Below, piece by piece: positions 24,001 through 36,993 of a DNA stretch of 64,000 bases. The stretch is from Calliopsis andreniformis. Its lineage: Eukaryota > Arthropoda > Insecta > Hymenoptera > Andrenidae. A program made the position numbers and the translations under genes. Numbering within the stretch: position 1 is the stretch's first letter; each line of letters starts with the position of its first letter. The DNA is taken from contig NW_027480422.1 of NCBI RefSeq assembly GCF_051401765.1, positions 15,084,001 to 15,148,000 of the forward strand, read 5' to 3'. The notes under the pieces were generated by a model. The model was not told the DNA's origin and did no database searches. It saw only the letters and a list, made by a program, of their open reading frames with translations.

Positions 24001-25266
24001 GCAATTATTCCTGTTATACGATGGAAAAACTGTTGTATTTCTATTGTATTTTATGCTTCTGGCGTTGACATCTTAGGCCCTAACTATTCGATCTGGTGAA
24101 GCAACGCCCTAGAGAGACGCCTAGGATGCCCGGAACGTAGAAATGACCGTAACTATCAGACTGGTTGCAATTATTCGTTTTATACGATGGAAAGACTGTT
24201 GTATTTATATTGTATTTTATAGTTATGGCGTTGTCTTCCAGGGACGTAGCTATTCGATGTGGTTGAGCAACGCCCTAGAGTGAAGCCTAGGTTGCCCGGA
24301 ACGTAGAAATGACCATAGTTTTAATACTGGTTGCAATTATTCGTTTTAAACGATAGAAAAACTGTTGTATTTATTTTGTATTTGGTGCTCCTGGCGTTGA
24401 CTTCTTAGGCCCTAGCTATTGGATCTGGTGGACCAACGCCCTAGAGTGAAGCCTAGGTCGCCAGAAACGTAGAAATGACCATTACTTTCACACTGGTTGG
24501 AATTATTCATGTTATACGATGGAAAAGCTGTTGTATCTATTTTGTATTTTATGCTTCTGGCGTTGACTTCTTAGGTCCTAACTATTGGTTCTGGTGGAGC
24601 AACGCCCTAGAGTGAAGCCTAGGTTGCCCGGGACGTAGAAATGACCATCACCTTCACTCTGGTTGCAATTATTCCTGCTATACGATGGAAAAACTGTTGT
24701 ATTTATATTATATTTCATGCTTCAGGCGTTGACTTCTAAGGCCGTAGATATTCGATGTGGTGGACCAACGCCCTAGAGTGAAGCCTAGGTTGCCCGGAAC
24801 GTAAAAATGACCATTAGTTCCACACTGTTTGCAATTATTCATATTATACAGTGGAAAAACTGTTGTATTTATATTGCATTTTATGCTTCTGGCATTGACT
24901 TCTAAGGCCCTATCTATTCGATGTGGTGGAGCAACGCCCTAGGGTGAAGCCTAGGTTGCCCGGAACGTAGAAATGACCATAGCTTTCACACTGGTTGCAA
25001 TTATTCCTGTTATACAAGGGAAAAAATGTTGTATTTATATTGTATTTTATGCTTCTGGCGTTGACTTCCTAGGCTCTAACTATTCCATCTGGTGGTGTTA
25101 CGCCCTAGAGTGAAGCCTAGGTTGCCCGGAACGTAGAAATGATCATTACTTTCACACTGGTTGTAATTATTCCTGTTATACGATGGACAAACTGTTGGAT
25201 TTTTATTGTACGTTATGCTTCTGGCGTTGACTTCTTAGGCCCTAGCTATTGGATCTCGTGGAGCAA
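20955..25266 (+). repeat. 30-monomer higher-order unit, copy 2, right-truncated
   Basis: Tandem partner of 15,977-20,288. Identity ends close to 25,266, where a base is missing (GCAACGCCTAGAG instead of GCAACGCCCTAGAG) and the following words change to TTGCCGGGAACG and CATAACCTTCATAC. The unit is therefore not complete at its right end and is joined to unrelated monomers. There are no genes inside. Confidence 0.92.
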
Positions 25267-25440
25267 CGCCTAGAGTGAAGCCTAGGTTGCCGGGAACGTA
25301 GAAATGACCATAACCTTCATACTGATTGCAATTATTCGTTTTATACGATGGAAAAACTGTTGTACTGATGTTGCATGTTATGCCTCTGGCGCTGGCTCCT
25401 AAGGCCGTAGCTATTCGATGTCGTGGAGCAGCGCCCTAGC
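25267..25440 (+). repeat. Bridging monomer
   Basis: A single monomer joins the truncated 30-mer copy to the block shared with 13,331-14,015. It has unusual words (GTTGTACTGATGTTGCATG, GGCGCTGGCTCC, GTCGTGGAGCAGCGCC), and I found no close partner for it in the window. Confidence 0.7.
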
Positions 25441-26100
25441 GTGAAGCCTAGGTTGCCCGGAACGTAGAAATGACCATTACTTTCACACTGGTTGCAATTA
25501 TTCCTGTAATACGATCTACAAACAGTTGGATTTTATTGTACTTTAAGCTTCGGGCGTTGAACTCTTAGGCCCTAACTATTGGGTCTGCTGGACCAACGCC
25601 CCAGAGTGAAGCCTAGGATACCCGGAGCGCAGAAATGGCCATTACTTTCAGACTGGTTGCAATTATTCGTTTTATACGATGGAAAAACTGATGTACTTAT
25701 ATTGTATTTTATGCGTCTGGCGTTGCCTTCTTAGGCCCCAACTATTGGATCTGTTGGAGCAACGACCTAGGGTGAAGCCTAGATTTCCCGGAACGTATAA
25801 ATGATAATAACTTACATACTGTTTGCAATTATTCGTTTTATACGATGGAAACGCTGTTGTATTTCCATTGTATTTTTGCTTCTGGCGTTGACTTGTTAGG
25901 CCCTGACTATTCGAACTGGTGGAGCAACGGCCTAGAGAGAAGCCCAGATTGCCCGGAACGTAGAAATGACCATTACCTTCAGGCTTGATGCAATTACTGC
26001 TGTTATACGATGAAAAAACTGTTGTACTTTATTGTATTTTATGCTTCAGGCGTTGACTTCTAAGACCCTAGCTATACGGTCTGGTGGAGCGACACCCTAG
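25441..26100 (+). repeat. Second copy of the 4-monomer block from 13,331
   Basis: Same monomers in the same order as 13,331-14,015, with few changes: CTTCGGGCG for CTTCTGGCG, CTGTTTGCAATT for CTGATTGCAATT, GCAATTACTGC for GCAATTGCTGC, and one lost base near 25,875. The two copies flank the whole 30-mer domain, which suggests either that the 30-mer expansion inserted between them or that the block was moved by long-distance exchange. Confidence 0.88.
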
Positions 26101-26224
26101 AGTGAAGCCTAGGTTGCCCGGAACGCAGAAATGACCATAACTATCAGACTGGTTGTAATTATTACTTTTATACGATGGAAAAGCTGTTGTATTTATATTG
26201 TATTTTATGCTTCTGGTGTAGACT

Positions 26225-27100
26225 TCTTAGGCCCTAGCTATTCGATCTGGAGGAACAACGCCCTAGGGTGAAGCCTAGGTTGCCCGGAACGTAGAAATGA
26301 CCATCACTTTCACACTGGTTGCAATTATTCTTGTTATACGATGGAAAAACTGTTGTATTTATTTTTGTATTTTATGCCTCTGTCGTTGACTCCTAAGGCC
26401 GTAGCTATTCGATGTGGTGGAGCAACGCCCTAGAGTGAAGCCTAGCTTGCCCGGAACGTAGAAATGACCATAACTTTCACACTGGTTGCAATTATTCGTT
26501 TTATACAATGGAAAAACTGTTGTATTTATTTTGTATTTTATGCTTCGGGCGTTGACTTCTAAGGCCCTAACTATTCGATCTGGTGGAGCAACGCTCTAGA
26601 GTGAAGCCTAGGTTGCCCAGAACGTAGAAATGACCATTATCTTCACACTGCTTGCAATTATACATTTTATACGATGGAAAAACTGATGTACATATGTCGT
26701 ATTATATTCTTCTGGCGCTGAATTCTAAGTCCCTAGCTATTCGATCTGGCGGAGCAACGCCCTAGAGTGAAGCCTAGGTTACCGGGAACATAGAAATGAC
26801 CAGTACTTTCACACTGGTTACAGCTATTCCTGTTATACGATGGAAAAACTGTTGTATTTATATTGTATTTAATGCTTCTGGCGTTGACTTCTAAGGCCGT
26901 AGCTACCCGATGTGGTGGAGCAACGCCCTAGAGTGAAGCCTAGGTTGCCCGGAACGTAGAAATGACCATACCTTTCACACTGGTTGCAATTATTCCTGTT
27001 ATACAAGGGAATAACTGTTGTATTTATATTGCAGTTTATGCTTCTGGCGTTGCCTTCTTAGGCCCTAGCTATTCGATCTGGTGGAACAACGCCCTAGAGT
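26225..27100 (+). repeat. Block shared with 30,208-31,083
   Basis: Offset 3,983 (24 x 166 minus 1). Both copies carry the rare one-base insertion giving TTTATTTTTGTATTTTATG (26,358 and 30,341 regions) and the words ACTGATGTACATATGTCG and GATCTGGCGGAGCAACG. The copies differ at a few bases, for example TGTTGTATTT versus TGTTCTATTT. Confidence 0.85.
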
Positions 27101-27121
27101 GAAGCCTAGGATGCCCGGAAC

Positions 27122-27287
27122 GTAGAAATGACCATCACTTTCACACTGGTTGCAATTATTCCTGTTATACGATGGAAAAACTGTTGTATCTATTTTGTAT
27201 TTTATGCTTCTGGCGTTGACTTCTTAGGTCCTAACTACTGGATCTGGTGGAGCAACGCCCTCAGGTGAAGCCCAGGTTGCCCGGAAC
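27122..27287 (+). repeat. Representative 166-bp monomer
   Basis: One full monomer, near the by-eye consensus, in the register starting at GTAGAAATGACC and ending at CGGAAC. The layout is bipartite. Monomer bases about 30-90 are AT-rich (GCAATTATTC, GAAAAACTG, TTGTATTT-type words). Bases about 91-166 are richer in G and C (CTGGCGTTGACTTC, GGTGGAGCAACGCCCT, CCTAGGTTGCCCGG). By hand count the consensus is about 42% GC with 6 CpG. The palindrome CCTAGG (AvrII site) sits near base 150 in the consensus and in most monomers, though this copy reads CCCAGG there. The register is arbitrary, since a tandem array has no natural start. Confidence 0.93.
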
Positions 27288-28609
27288 GTAGAAACGACCA
27301 TAACTTTCATACTGATTGCAATTATTCGTATTATTCGATGGAAAATCTGTTGTATTTATATTGTACTTTATGCGTCTGGAGTTGTTTTCTTAGGCCCTAA
27401 CTATTCGACCTGGTGGACCAACGCCCTAGAGTGAAGCCTAGGTTGCACGGAACGTAGAAATGCCCATTACTTTCACACTGTTTGTAATTATTTCTGTTAT
27501 ACGATGGAATAACTGTTGTATTTATATTTTATTTAATGCTTCTGGCGTTAACTTCTAAGGCCCTTGCTATTCGATCTGGTGGAGCAACGCTCTAGAGTGA
27601 AGCCTAGGTTGCCCGGAACGTAGAAATGACCATCACCTTCACTCTGGTTGCAATTATTCCTGTTGTACGATGGAAAAATTGTGGTATTTATATTGTATTT
27701 GATGCTTCTGGCGTAGGCTTCTTAGGCCCTAACTATTCGATATGGGGGAACCACGCCCTAGACTGAAGCCTAGGTTGCCCGGAACGTAGAAATGACCATT
27801 ACCTTCACACGCCTCGCAATTATACATTTTATACGATGGAAAAACTGTTGTACATATGTTGTATTATATTCTTCTGGCGCTGAATTCTAAGTCCCTAGCT
27901 ATTCGATCTGGTGGAGCAACGCCCTAGAGTAAAGCCTAGGTTACCGGGAACATAGAAATGACCAGTACTTTCACACTGGTTGCAGTTATTCCTGTTATAC
28001 GATGGAAGAACTGTTGCATTTTTATTGTATTTTATGCCTCTTGCGTTGACTTCTAAGCCCATAGCTATTCGATCTGGTCGAGCAACGCCCTGGAGTTAAG
28101 CCTAGGTTGCCCAGAACGTAGAAATGACCATTACCTTCACACTGTTTGCGATTATTCATTTTATACGATGGTAAAACTGTTGTACTTATGTTGTATTTTA
28201 TTGTTCTGGCGTTGAATTCTAAGTCCCTAGCTATTCGATCTGGTGGAGTAACGCCCTAGAGTGAAGCCGAGGTTACCAGGAACATGGAAATGACCAGTAC
28301 TTTCACGCTGGTTGTAGCTTTCCTGTTATACGATGGAAAAACTGTTGCATTTTTACTGTATTTTATGCTTCTGGCGTTGTATTCAAAGTCCCTAACTACT
28401 CGATCTGGTGGAGCAACGCCCTGGAGTTAAGCCTAGGTTGCACGGAACGTGGAAATAACCTTTACCTTCACACTCTTAGCATATATACATCATATACGAT
28501 GGAAAAGCTGTTGTATTTATATTGTATTTTATGCTTCTGGCGTTGATTTCCTAGGCCCTAACTATTCGATCTGTTGGAACAACGCCCTAGAATGAAGTCT
28601 AGGTTGCCC

Positions 28610-29150
28610 GGAACGTAGAAATGACCATGTCTTTCACACTGGTTGCAATTATTCCTGTTATACGATGGAAAAACTGTTGTATTTATATTGTATTTTATGC
28701 TTCTGGCGTTGACTTCTAAGGCCGCAGCTATCCGATGTGGTGGCGCAACGCCCTAGAGTGAAGCCTAGGTTGCCCGGAACGTAGAAATGACCATACCTTT
28801 CTCACTGGTTGCAATTATTCCTGTTATACAAGGGAATAACTGTTGTATTTATATTGCAGTTTATGCTTCTGGCGTTGACTTCTTAGGCCCTAGCTACTCG
28901 ATCTGGTGGAACAAGGCCCTAGAGCGAAGCCTAGGTTGCCCGGAACGTAGAAATGACCATCACTTTCACACTGGTTGCAATTATTCCTGTTATACGATGG
29001 AAAAACTGTTGTATCTATTTTGTATTTTATGCTTCTGACGTTGACTTCTTAGGCCCTAACTATTCGATCTGCTGGAGCAACGCCCTAGAGTGAAGCCTAG
29101 GTTGCCTGGAATGTAGAAATGACCATCACTTTCACACTGGTTGCAATTAT
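28610..29150 (+). repeat. Three-monomer block, copy 1 of 3
   Basis: Repeats at about 32,758-33,298 (offset 4,148) and about 36,076-36,616 (offset 3,318 more). Marker words are GACCATGTCTTTCAC, CCGATGTGGTGGCGCAACG, ATTGCAGTTTATGC, TGGAACAAGGCC and GATCTGCTGGAGC. The third and second copies share TTCTCACGGGTTGC, which the first lacks, so they are the closer pair. Confidence 0.85.
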
Positions 29151-30207
29151 TCCTGTTATACGATGGAAAAGCTGTTGTATTTATTATGTATTTTATGCCT
29201 CTGGCGTTGACTCCTAAGGCCGTAGCAATTCGATGTGGTGGAGCAACGACCTAGGGTGAAGCCTAGGTTGCCCGGAACGTAGAAATTACCATTACTTCCA
29301 CACTGTTTGCAATTATTCATTTTATACAATGGAAAAACTGTTGTATTTATATTGTGTTTTATAGTTATGGAGTTGACTTCTTAGGCCCTAACTATTCGAT
29401 CTGGTGGAGCAACGCCCTAGAGAGAAGCCTATATTGCCCGGAACGTAGAAGTGACCATTACCTTCTGGCTTGTTGCAATTATTCCTGTTATACGATGAAA
29501 AAACTGCTGTATTTTTATTGTATTTTATGCGTCCGGATTTGTTTTCGAAGGACCTAACTATTGGATGTGGTGGAGCAACGCCCTAGAGCGAAACCTAGGT
29601 TGCCCGGAACGTAGAAATGATCATACCTTTCACACTGGTTGCAATTATTTCTGTTATACGATGGAAAAACTGTTGTATCTATTTTGTATTTTATGCTTCT
29701 GGCATTGACTTGTAAGGCCCTAACTATTCGATGTGGTGGAGCAACGCCCTAGAGTGAAGCCTAGGTTGCCCGGAACGTAGTAATGACCATAGCTTTCACA
29801 ATGGTTGCAATTATTCCTGTTATACAAGGGAAAAACTGTTGTATTTATATTGTATTTTATGTTTCTGGCGTTGACTTCTTAGGCCCTAACTATTCGATCT
29901 GGTGGAGCAACGCCCTAGAGTGAAGCCTAGGTTGCCCGGAATGTAGAAATGACCATCACTTTCACACTGGTTGCAATTATTCTTGTTATACGATGGAAAA
30001 ACTGTTGTATTTATTTTGTTTTTTATGCCTCTGGCGTTGAGTCCTAAGGCCGTAGCTTTCGACGTGGTGGAGCAACGCCCTAGGGTGAAGCCTAGGTTGC
30101 CCGGAACGTAGAAATGACCATAAGTATCAGACTGGTTGCAATTATTCCAGTTATACGACGGAAAAACTGTTGTATTTATATTGTATTTTATGCTTCTGGT
30201 GTAAAGT

Positions 30208-31083
30208 CCTTAGGCCCTAGCTATTCGATCTGGAGGAACAACGCCCTAGAGTGAAGCCTAGGTTGCCCGGAACGTAGAAATGACCATCACTTTCACACTG
30301 GTTGCAATTATTCTTGTTATACGATGGAAAAACTGTTGTATTTATTTTTGTATTTTATGCCTCTGTCGTTGACTCCTAAGGCCGTAGCTATTCGATGTGG
30401 TGGAGCAACGCCCTAGAGTGAAGCCTAGCTTGCCCGGAACGTAGAAATGGCCATAACTTTCACACTGGTTGCAATTATTCGTTTTATACAATGGAAAAAC
30501 TGTTCTATTTATTTTGTATTTTATGCTTCGGGCGTTGACTTCTAAGGCCCTAACTATTCGATCTGGTGGAGCAACGCTCTAGAGTGAAGCCTAGGTTGCC
30601 CAGAACGTAGAAATGACCATTACCTTCACACTGCTTGCAATTATACATTTTATACGATGGAAAAACTGATGTACATATGTCGTATTATATTCTTCTGGCG
30701 CTGAATTCTAAGTCCCTAGCTATTCGATCTGGCGGAGCAACGCCCTAGAGTGAAGCCTAGGTTACCGGGAACATAGAAATGACCAGTACTTTCACACTGG
30801 TTACAGTTATTCCTGTTATACGATGGAAAAACTGTTGTATTTATATTGTATTTTATGCTTCTGGCGTTGACTTCTAAGGCCGCAGCTATCCGACGTGGTG
30901 GAGCAACGCCCTAGAGTGAAGCCTAGGTTGCCCGGAACGTAGAAATGACCATACCTTTCACACTGGTTGCAATTATTCCTGTTATACAAGGGAATAACTG
31001 TTGTATTTATATTGCAGTTTATGCTTCTGGCGTTGCCTTCTTAGGCCCTAGCTATTCGATTGGTGGAACAACGCCCTAGAGTG
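30208..31083 (+). repeat. Second copy of block 26,225-27,100
   Basis: Same monomer order as its partner. It carries a private two-base loss near 31,060 (CGATTGGTGG instead of CGATCTGGTGG). Immediately downstream a monomer of the ATACAAGGGAATAACTG type is repeated in the next position, so the block end is itself a local duplication. Confidence 0.82.
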
Positions 31084-32410
31084 AAGCCTAGGTTGCCCGG
31101 AACGTAGAAATGACCATACCTTTCACACTGGTTGCAATTATTCCTGTTATACAAGGGAATAACTGTTGTATTTATATTGCAGCTTATGCTTCTGGCGTTG
31201 ACTTCTTAGGCCCTAGCTACTCGATCTGGTGGAACAAGGCCCTAGAGCGAAGCCTAGGTTGCCCGGAACGTAGAAATGACCATCACTTTCACACTGGTTG
31301 CAATTATTCCTGTTATACGATGGAAAAACTGTTGTATCTATTTTGTATTTTATGCTTCTGACGTTGACTTCTTAGGCCCTAACTATTCGATCTGGTGGAG
31401 CAACGCCATAGAGTGAAGCCTAGGTTGCCCGGAATGTAGAAATGACCATCACTTTCACACTGGTTGCAATTATTCTTGTTATACGATGGAAAAACTGTTG
31501 TATTTATTTTGTATTTTATGCCTCTGGCGTTGAGTCCTAAGGCCGTAGCTTTCGATGTGGTGGAGCAACGCCCTAGGGTGAAGCCTAGGTTGCCCGGAAC
31601 GTAGAAATGACCATAAGTATCAGACTGGTTGCAATTATTCCTGTTATACGATGGAAAAACTGTTGTATTTATATTGTATTTTATGCTTCTGGTGTAAACT
31701 TCTTAGGCCCTAGCTATTCGATCTGGAGGAACAACGCCCTAGAGTGAAGCCTAGGTTACCGGGAACATAGAAATGACCATCACTTTCACACTGGTTGCAA
31801 TTATTCCTGTTATACGATGGAAAAACTGTTCTATTTATTTTGTATTTTATGTTTCGGGCGTTGACTTCTAAGGCCCTAACTATTCGATCTGGTGGAGCAA
31901 CGCTCTAGAGTGAAGCCTAGGTTGCCCAGAGCGTAGAAATGACCATTACCTTCACACTCCTTGCAATTATACATTTTATACGATGGAAAAACTGTTGTAC
32001 ATATGTTGTATTATATTCTTCTGGCGCTGAATTCTAAGTCCCTAGCTATTCGATCTGGTGGAGCAACGCCCTAGAGTAAAGCCTAGGTTACCGGGAACAT
32101 AGAAATGACCAGTACTTTCACACTGGTTGCAGTTATTCCTGTTATACGATGGAAGGACTGTTGCATTTTTATTGTATTTTATGCCTCCTGCGTTGACTTC
32201 TAAGTCCATAGCTATTCGATCTGGTGGAGCAACGCCCTGGAGTTAAGCCTAGGTTGCCCAGAACGTAGAAATGACCATTACCTTCACACTGTTTGCGATT
32301 ATTCATTTTATACGATGGTAAAACTGTTGTACTTATGTTGTATTTTATCGTTCTGGCGTTGAATTCTAAGTCCCTAGCTATTCGATCTGGTGGAGCAACG
32401 CCCTAGTGTG

Positions 32411-33675
32411 AAGCCTAGGTTGCACGGAACGTGGAAATAACCTTTACCTTCACACTCTTAGCATATATACATCATATACGATGGAAAAGCTGTTGTATTT
32501 ATATTGTATTTTATGCTTCTGGCGTTGATTTCCTAGGCCCTAACTATTCGATCTGTTGGAACAACGCCCTAGAGTGAAGTCTAGATTGCCCGGAACCTAG
32601 AAATGACCATAACTTTCACACTGGTTGCAATTATTCTTGTTATACGATGGAAAAACTGTTGTATTTATTTTGTATTTTATGCCTCTGTCGTTGAGTCCTA
32701 AGGCCGTAGCTATTCGATGTGGTGGAGCAACGCCCTAGACTGAAGCCTAGGTTGCCCGGAACGTAGAAATGACCATGTCTTTCACACTGGTTGCAATTAT
32801 TCCTGTTATACGATGGAAAAACTGTTGTATTTATATTGTATTTTATGCTTCTGGCGTTGACTTCTAAGGCCGCAGCTATCCGATGTGGTGGCGCAACGCC
32901 GTAGAGTGAAGCCTAGGTTGCCCGGAACGTAGAAATGACCATACCTTTCTCACGGGTTGCAATTATTCCTGTTATACAAGGGAATAACTGTTGTATTTAT
33001 ATTGCAGTTTATGCTTCTGGCGTTGACTTCTTAGGCCCTAGCTACTCGATCTGGTGGAACAAGGCCCTAGAGCGAAGCCTAGGTTGCCCGGAACGTAGAA
33101 ATGACCATCACTTTCACACTGGTTGCAATTATTCCTGTTATACGATGGAAAAACTGTTGTATCTATTTTGTATTTTATGCTTCTGACGTTGACTTCTTAG
33201 GCCCTAACTATTCGATCTGCTGGAGCAACGCCCTAGAGTGAAGCCTAGGTTGCCTGGAATGTAGAAATGACCATCACTTTCACACTGGTTGCAATTATTC
33301 TTTTTATACGATGGAAAAACTGTTGTATTTATTTTGTATTTTATGCCTCTGGCGTTGAGTCCTAAGGCCGTAGCTTTCGATGTGGTGGAGCAACGCCCTA
33401 GGGTGAAGCCTAGGTTGCCCGGAACGTAGAAATGACCATAAGTATCAGACTGGTTGCAATTATTCCTGTTATACGATGGAAAAACTGTTGTATTTATATT
33501 GTATTTTATGCTTCTGGTGTAAACTTCTTAGGCCCCAGCTATTCGATCTGGAGGAACAACGCCCTACAGTGAAGCCTAGGTTACCGGGAACATAGAAATG
33601 ACCATCACTTTCACATTGGTTGCAATTATTCCTGTTATACGATGGAAAAACTGTTCTATTTATTTTGTATTTTAT
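32411..33675 (+). repeat. Block shared with 35,729-36,993
   Basis: Offset 3,318 (20 x 166 minus 2) over about 1.26 kb with rare differences (GCCGTAGAG near 32,900 versus GCCCTAGAG near 36,217). Both copies share CACATTGGTTGC near the right end. After it, the left copy continues with a TTTCGGGCG monomer and the right copy with CTTCTGGCGTTGACTTCC, so the crossover lies near 33,675 and 36,993. Confidence 0.87.
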
Positions 33676-34448
33676 GTTTCGGGCGTTGACTTCTAAGGCC
33701 CTAACTATTCGATCTCGTGGAGCAACGCTCTAGAGTGAAGCCTAGGTTGCCCAGAGCGTAGAAATGACCATTACCTTCACACTCCTTGCATTCATACATT
33801 CTATACGATGGAAAAACTGTTGTACATATGTTGTATTTTATTGTTCTGGCGTTGAATTCTAAGTCCCTAGCTATTCGATCTGGTGGAGCAACGCCCTAGA
33901 GTGAAGCCGAGGTTACCCGGAACATGGAAATGACCAGTACTTTCACGCTGGTTGTAGCTTTCCTGTTATACGATGGAAAAACTGTTGCATTTTTACTGTA
34001 TTTTATGCTTCTGGCGTTGTATTCAAAGTCCCTAACTACTCGATCTGGTGGAGCAACGCCCTGGAGTTAAGCCTAGGTTGCACGGAACGTGGAAATAACC
34101 TTTACCTTCACACTCTTTGCATATATACATCATATACGATGGAAAAGCTGTTGTATTTATATTGTATTTTATGCTTCTGGCGTTGACTTCCTAGGTCCTA
34201 ACTATCCGATCTGTTGGAACAACGCCCTAGAGTGAAGCCTAGATTGCCCGGAACCTAGAAATGACCATAACTTTCACACTGGTTGCAATTTTTCGTTTTA
34301 TACAATGGAAAAACTGTTCTATTTATTTTGTATTTTATGCTTTGGGCCTAGACTTCTAAGGCCCTAACTATTGGATCTGGTTGAGCAACGCTCTAGGGTG
34401 AAGCCTAGGTTGCCCGTAACGTAGAAATGACCATTACCTTCACACTTC

Positions 34449-35975
34449 TTGCAATTATACATTTTATACCATGGAAAAACTGTTGTACTTATGTGGTATT
34501 TTATTCTTCTGGCGTTGAATTCTAAGTCCCTAGCTATTCGATCTGGTGGAGCAACGCCCTAGAGTGAAGCCTAGATTGCACGGAACGTAGAAATGACCAT
34601 TACTTTCACACTGTTTCTAATTATTCATTCTATACGATCGAAAAACTGTTGTACTTATGTTGTATTCTATTCTTCTGGCGTTGAATTCTAAGTCCCTAGC
34701 TATTCTATTTGGTGGAGCAACGCCAAAGAGTGAAGCCTTCGTTGCGCGGAACGTAGAAATGACCATAACTTTCATACTGGTTGCAATTATTCGTTTTATA
34801 CGATGGAAAAACTGTTGTATTTTTATTGTATTTTAGGTTTCGAGCGTTGACTTCTTAGGCCCTAACTATTCGACCTGGTGGACCAACGCCCTAGAGTGAA
34901 GCCTGGGTTGCACGGAACGTAGAAATGCCCATTACTTTCACACTGTTTGTAATTATTTCTGTTATACGATGGAATAACTGTTGTATTTATATTTTATTTA
35001 ATGCTTCTGGCGTTAACTTCTAAGGCCCTTGCTATTCGATCTGGTGGAGCAACGCTCTAGAGTGAAGCCTAGGTTGCCCGGAACGTAGAAATGACCATCA
35101 CCTTCACTCTGGTTGCAATTATTCCTGTTGTACGATGGAAAAATTGTGGTATTTATATTGTATTTTATGCTTCTGGCGTAGGCTTCTTAGGCCCTAACTA
35201 TTCGATATGGGGGATCCACGCCCTAGACTGAAGCCTAGGTTGCCCGGAACGTAGAAATGACCATTACCTTCACACTTCTCGCAATTATACATTTTATACG
35301 ATGGAAAAACTGTTGTACATATGTTGTATTATATTCTTCTGGCGCTGAATTCTAAGTCCCTAGCTATTCGATCTGGTGGAGCAACGCCCTAGAGTAAAGC
35401 CTAGGTTACCGGGAACATAGAAATGACCAGTACTTTCACACTGGTTGCAGTTATTCCTGTTATACGATGGAAGAACTGTTGCATTTTTATTGTATTTTAT
35501 GCCTCTTGCGTTGACTTCTAAGCCCATAGCTATTCGATCTGGTGGAGCAACGCCCTGGAGTTAAGCCTAGGTTGCCCAGAACGTAGAAATGACCATTACC
35601 TTCACACTGTTTGCGATTATTCATTTTATACGATGGCAAAACTGTTGCATTTTTACTGTATTTTATGCTTCTGGCGTTGTATTCAAAGTCCCTAACTACT
35701 CGATCTGGTGGAGCAACGCCCTGGAGTTAAGCCTAGGTTGCACGGAACGTGGAAATAACCTTTACCTTCACACTCTTAGCATATATACATCATATACGAT
35801 GGAAAAGCTGTTGTATTTATATTGTATTTTATGCTTCTGGCGTTGATTTCCTAGGCCCTAACTATTCGATCTGTTGGAACAACGCCCTAGAGTGAAGTCT
35901 AGATTGCCCGGAACCTAGAAATGACCATAACTTTCACACTGGTTGCAATTATTCTTGTTATACGATGGAAAAACT
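34449..35975 (+). repeat. Block shared with 37,104-38,630
   Basis: Offset 2,655 (16 x 166 minus 1) for about 1.5 kb. Differences noted: CCTTCGTTGCGCGG versus CCTACGTTGCGCGG, TATTGTATTTTATGC versus TATTTTATTTTATGC, GGGGGATCCACG versus GGGGGAACCACG, and GATGGCAAAAC versus GATGGTAAAAC. The right copy is in the 45-monomer unit and is duplicated again with it at about 44,571-46,097. Confidence 0.87.
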
Positions 35976-36993
35976 GTTGTATTTATTTTGTATTTTATGC
36001 CTCTGTCGTTGAGTCCTAAGGCCGTAGCTATTCGATGTGGTGGAGCAACGCCCTAGACTGAAGCCTAGGTTGCCCGGAACGTAGAAATGACCATGTCTTT
36101 CACACTGGTTGCAATTATTCCTGTTATACGATGGAAAAACTGTTGTATTTATATTGTATTTTATGCTTCTGGCGTTGACTTCTAAGGCCGCAGCTATCCG
36201 ATGTGGTGGCGCAACGCCCTAGAGTGAAGCCTAGGTTTCCCGGAACGTAGAAATGACCATACCTTTCTCACGGGTTGCAATTATTCCTGTTATACAAGGG
36301 AATAACTGTTGTATTTATATTGCAGTTTATGCTTCTGGCGTTGACTTCTTAGGCCCTAGCTACTCGATCTGGTGGAACAAGGCCCTAGAGCGAAGCCTAG
36401 GTTGCCCGGAACGTAGAAATGACCATCACTTTCACACTGGTTGCAATTATTCCTGTTATACGATGGAAAAACTGTTGTATCTATTTTGTATTTTATGCTT
36501 CTGACGTTGACTTCTTAGGCCCTAACTATTCGATCTGCTGGAGCAACGCCCTAGAGTGAAGCCTAGGTTGCCTGGAATGTAGAAATGACCATCACTTTCA
36601 CACTGGTTGCAATTATTCTTTTTATACGATGGAAAAACTGTTGTATTTATTTTGTATTTTATGCCTCTGGCGTTGAGTCCTAAGGCCGTAGCTTTCGATG
36701 TGGTGGAGCAACGCCCTAGGGTGAAGCCTAGGTTGCCCGGAACGTAGAAATGACCATAAGTATCAGACTGGTTGCAATTATTCCTGTTATACGATGGAAA
36801 AACTGTTGTATTTATATTGTATTTTATGCTTCTGGTGTAAACTTCTTAGGCCCTAGCTATTCGATCTGGAGGAACAACGCCCTAGAGTGAAGCCTAGGTT
36901 ACCGGGAACATAGAAATGACCATCACTTTCACATTGGTTGCAATTATTCCTGTTATACGATGGAAAAACTGTTCTATTTATTTTGTATTTTAT
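35729..36993 (+). repeat. Second copy of block 32,411-33,675
   Basis: Same eight or so monomers in the same order as its partner. Its right end passes directly into the sequence that starts the 45-monomer domain (37,041). It includes the 83-codon open frame at 36,253, an exact shadow of the one at 32,935. Confidence 0.87.

Noticed and set aside
28787..36504. Four near-identical 83-codon frames at 28,787, 31,110, 32,935 and 36,253
   Set aside because: They look like a gene family but are copies of one three-monomer block. They start at the ATGACCAT word found in most monomers and end at stops fixed by the satellite sequence.
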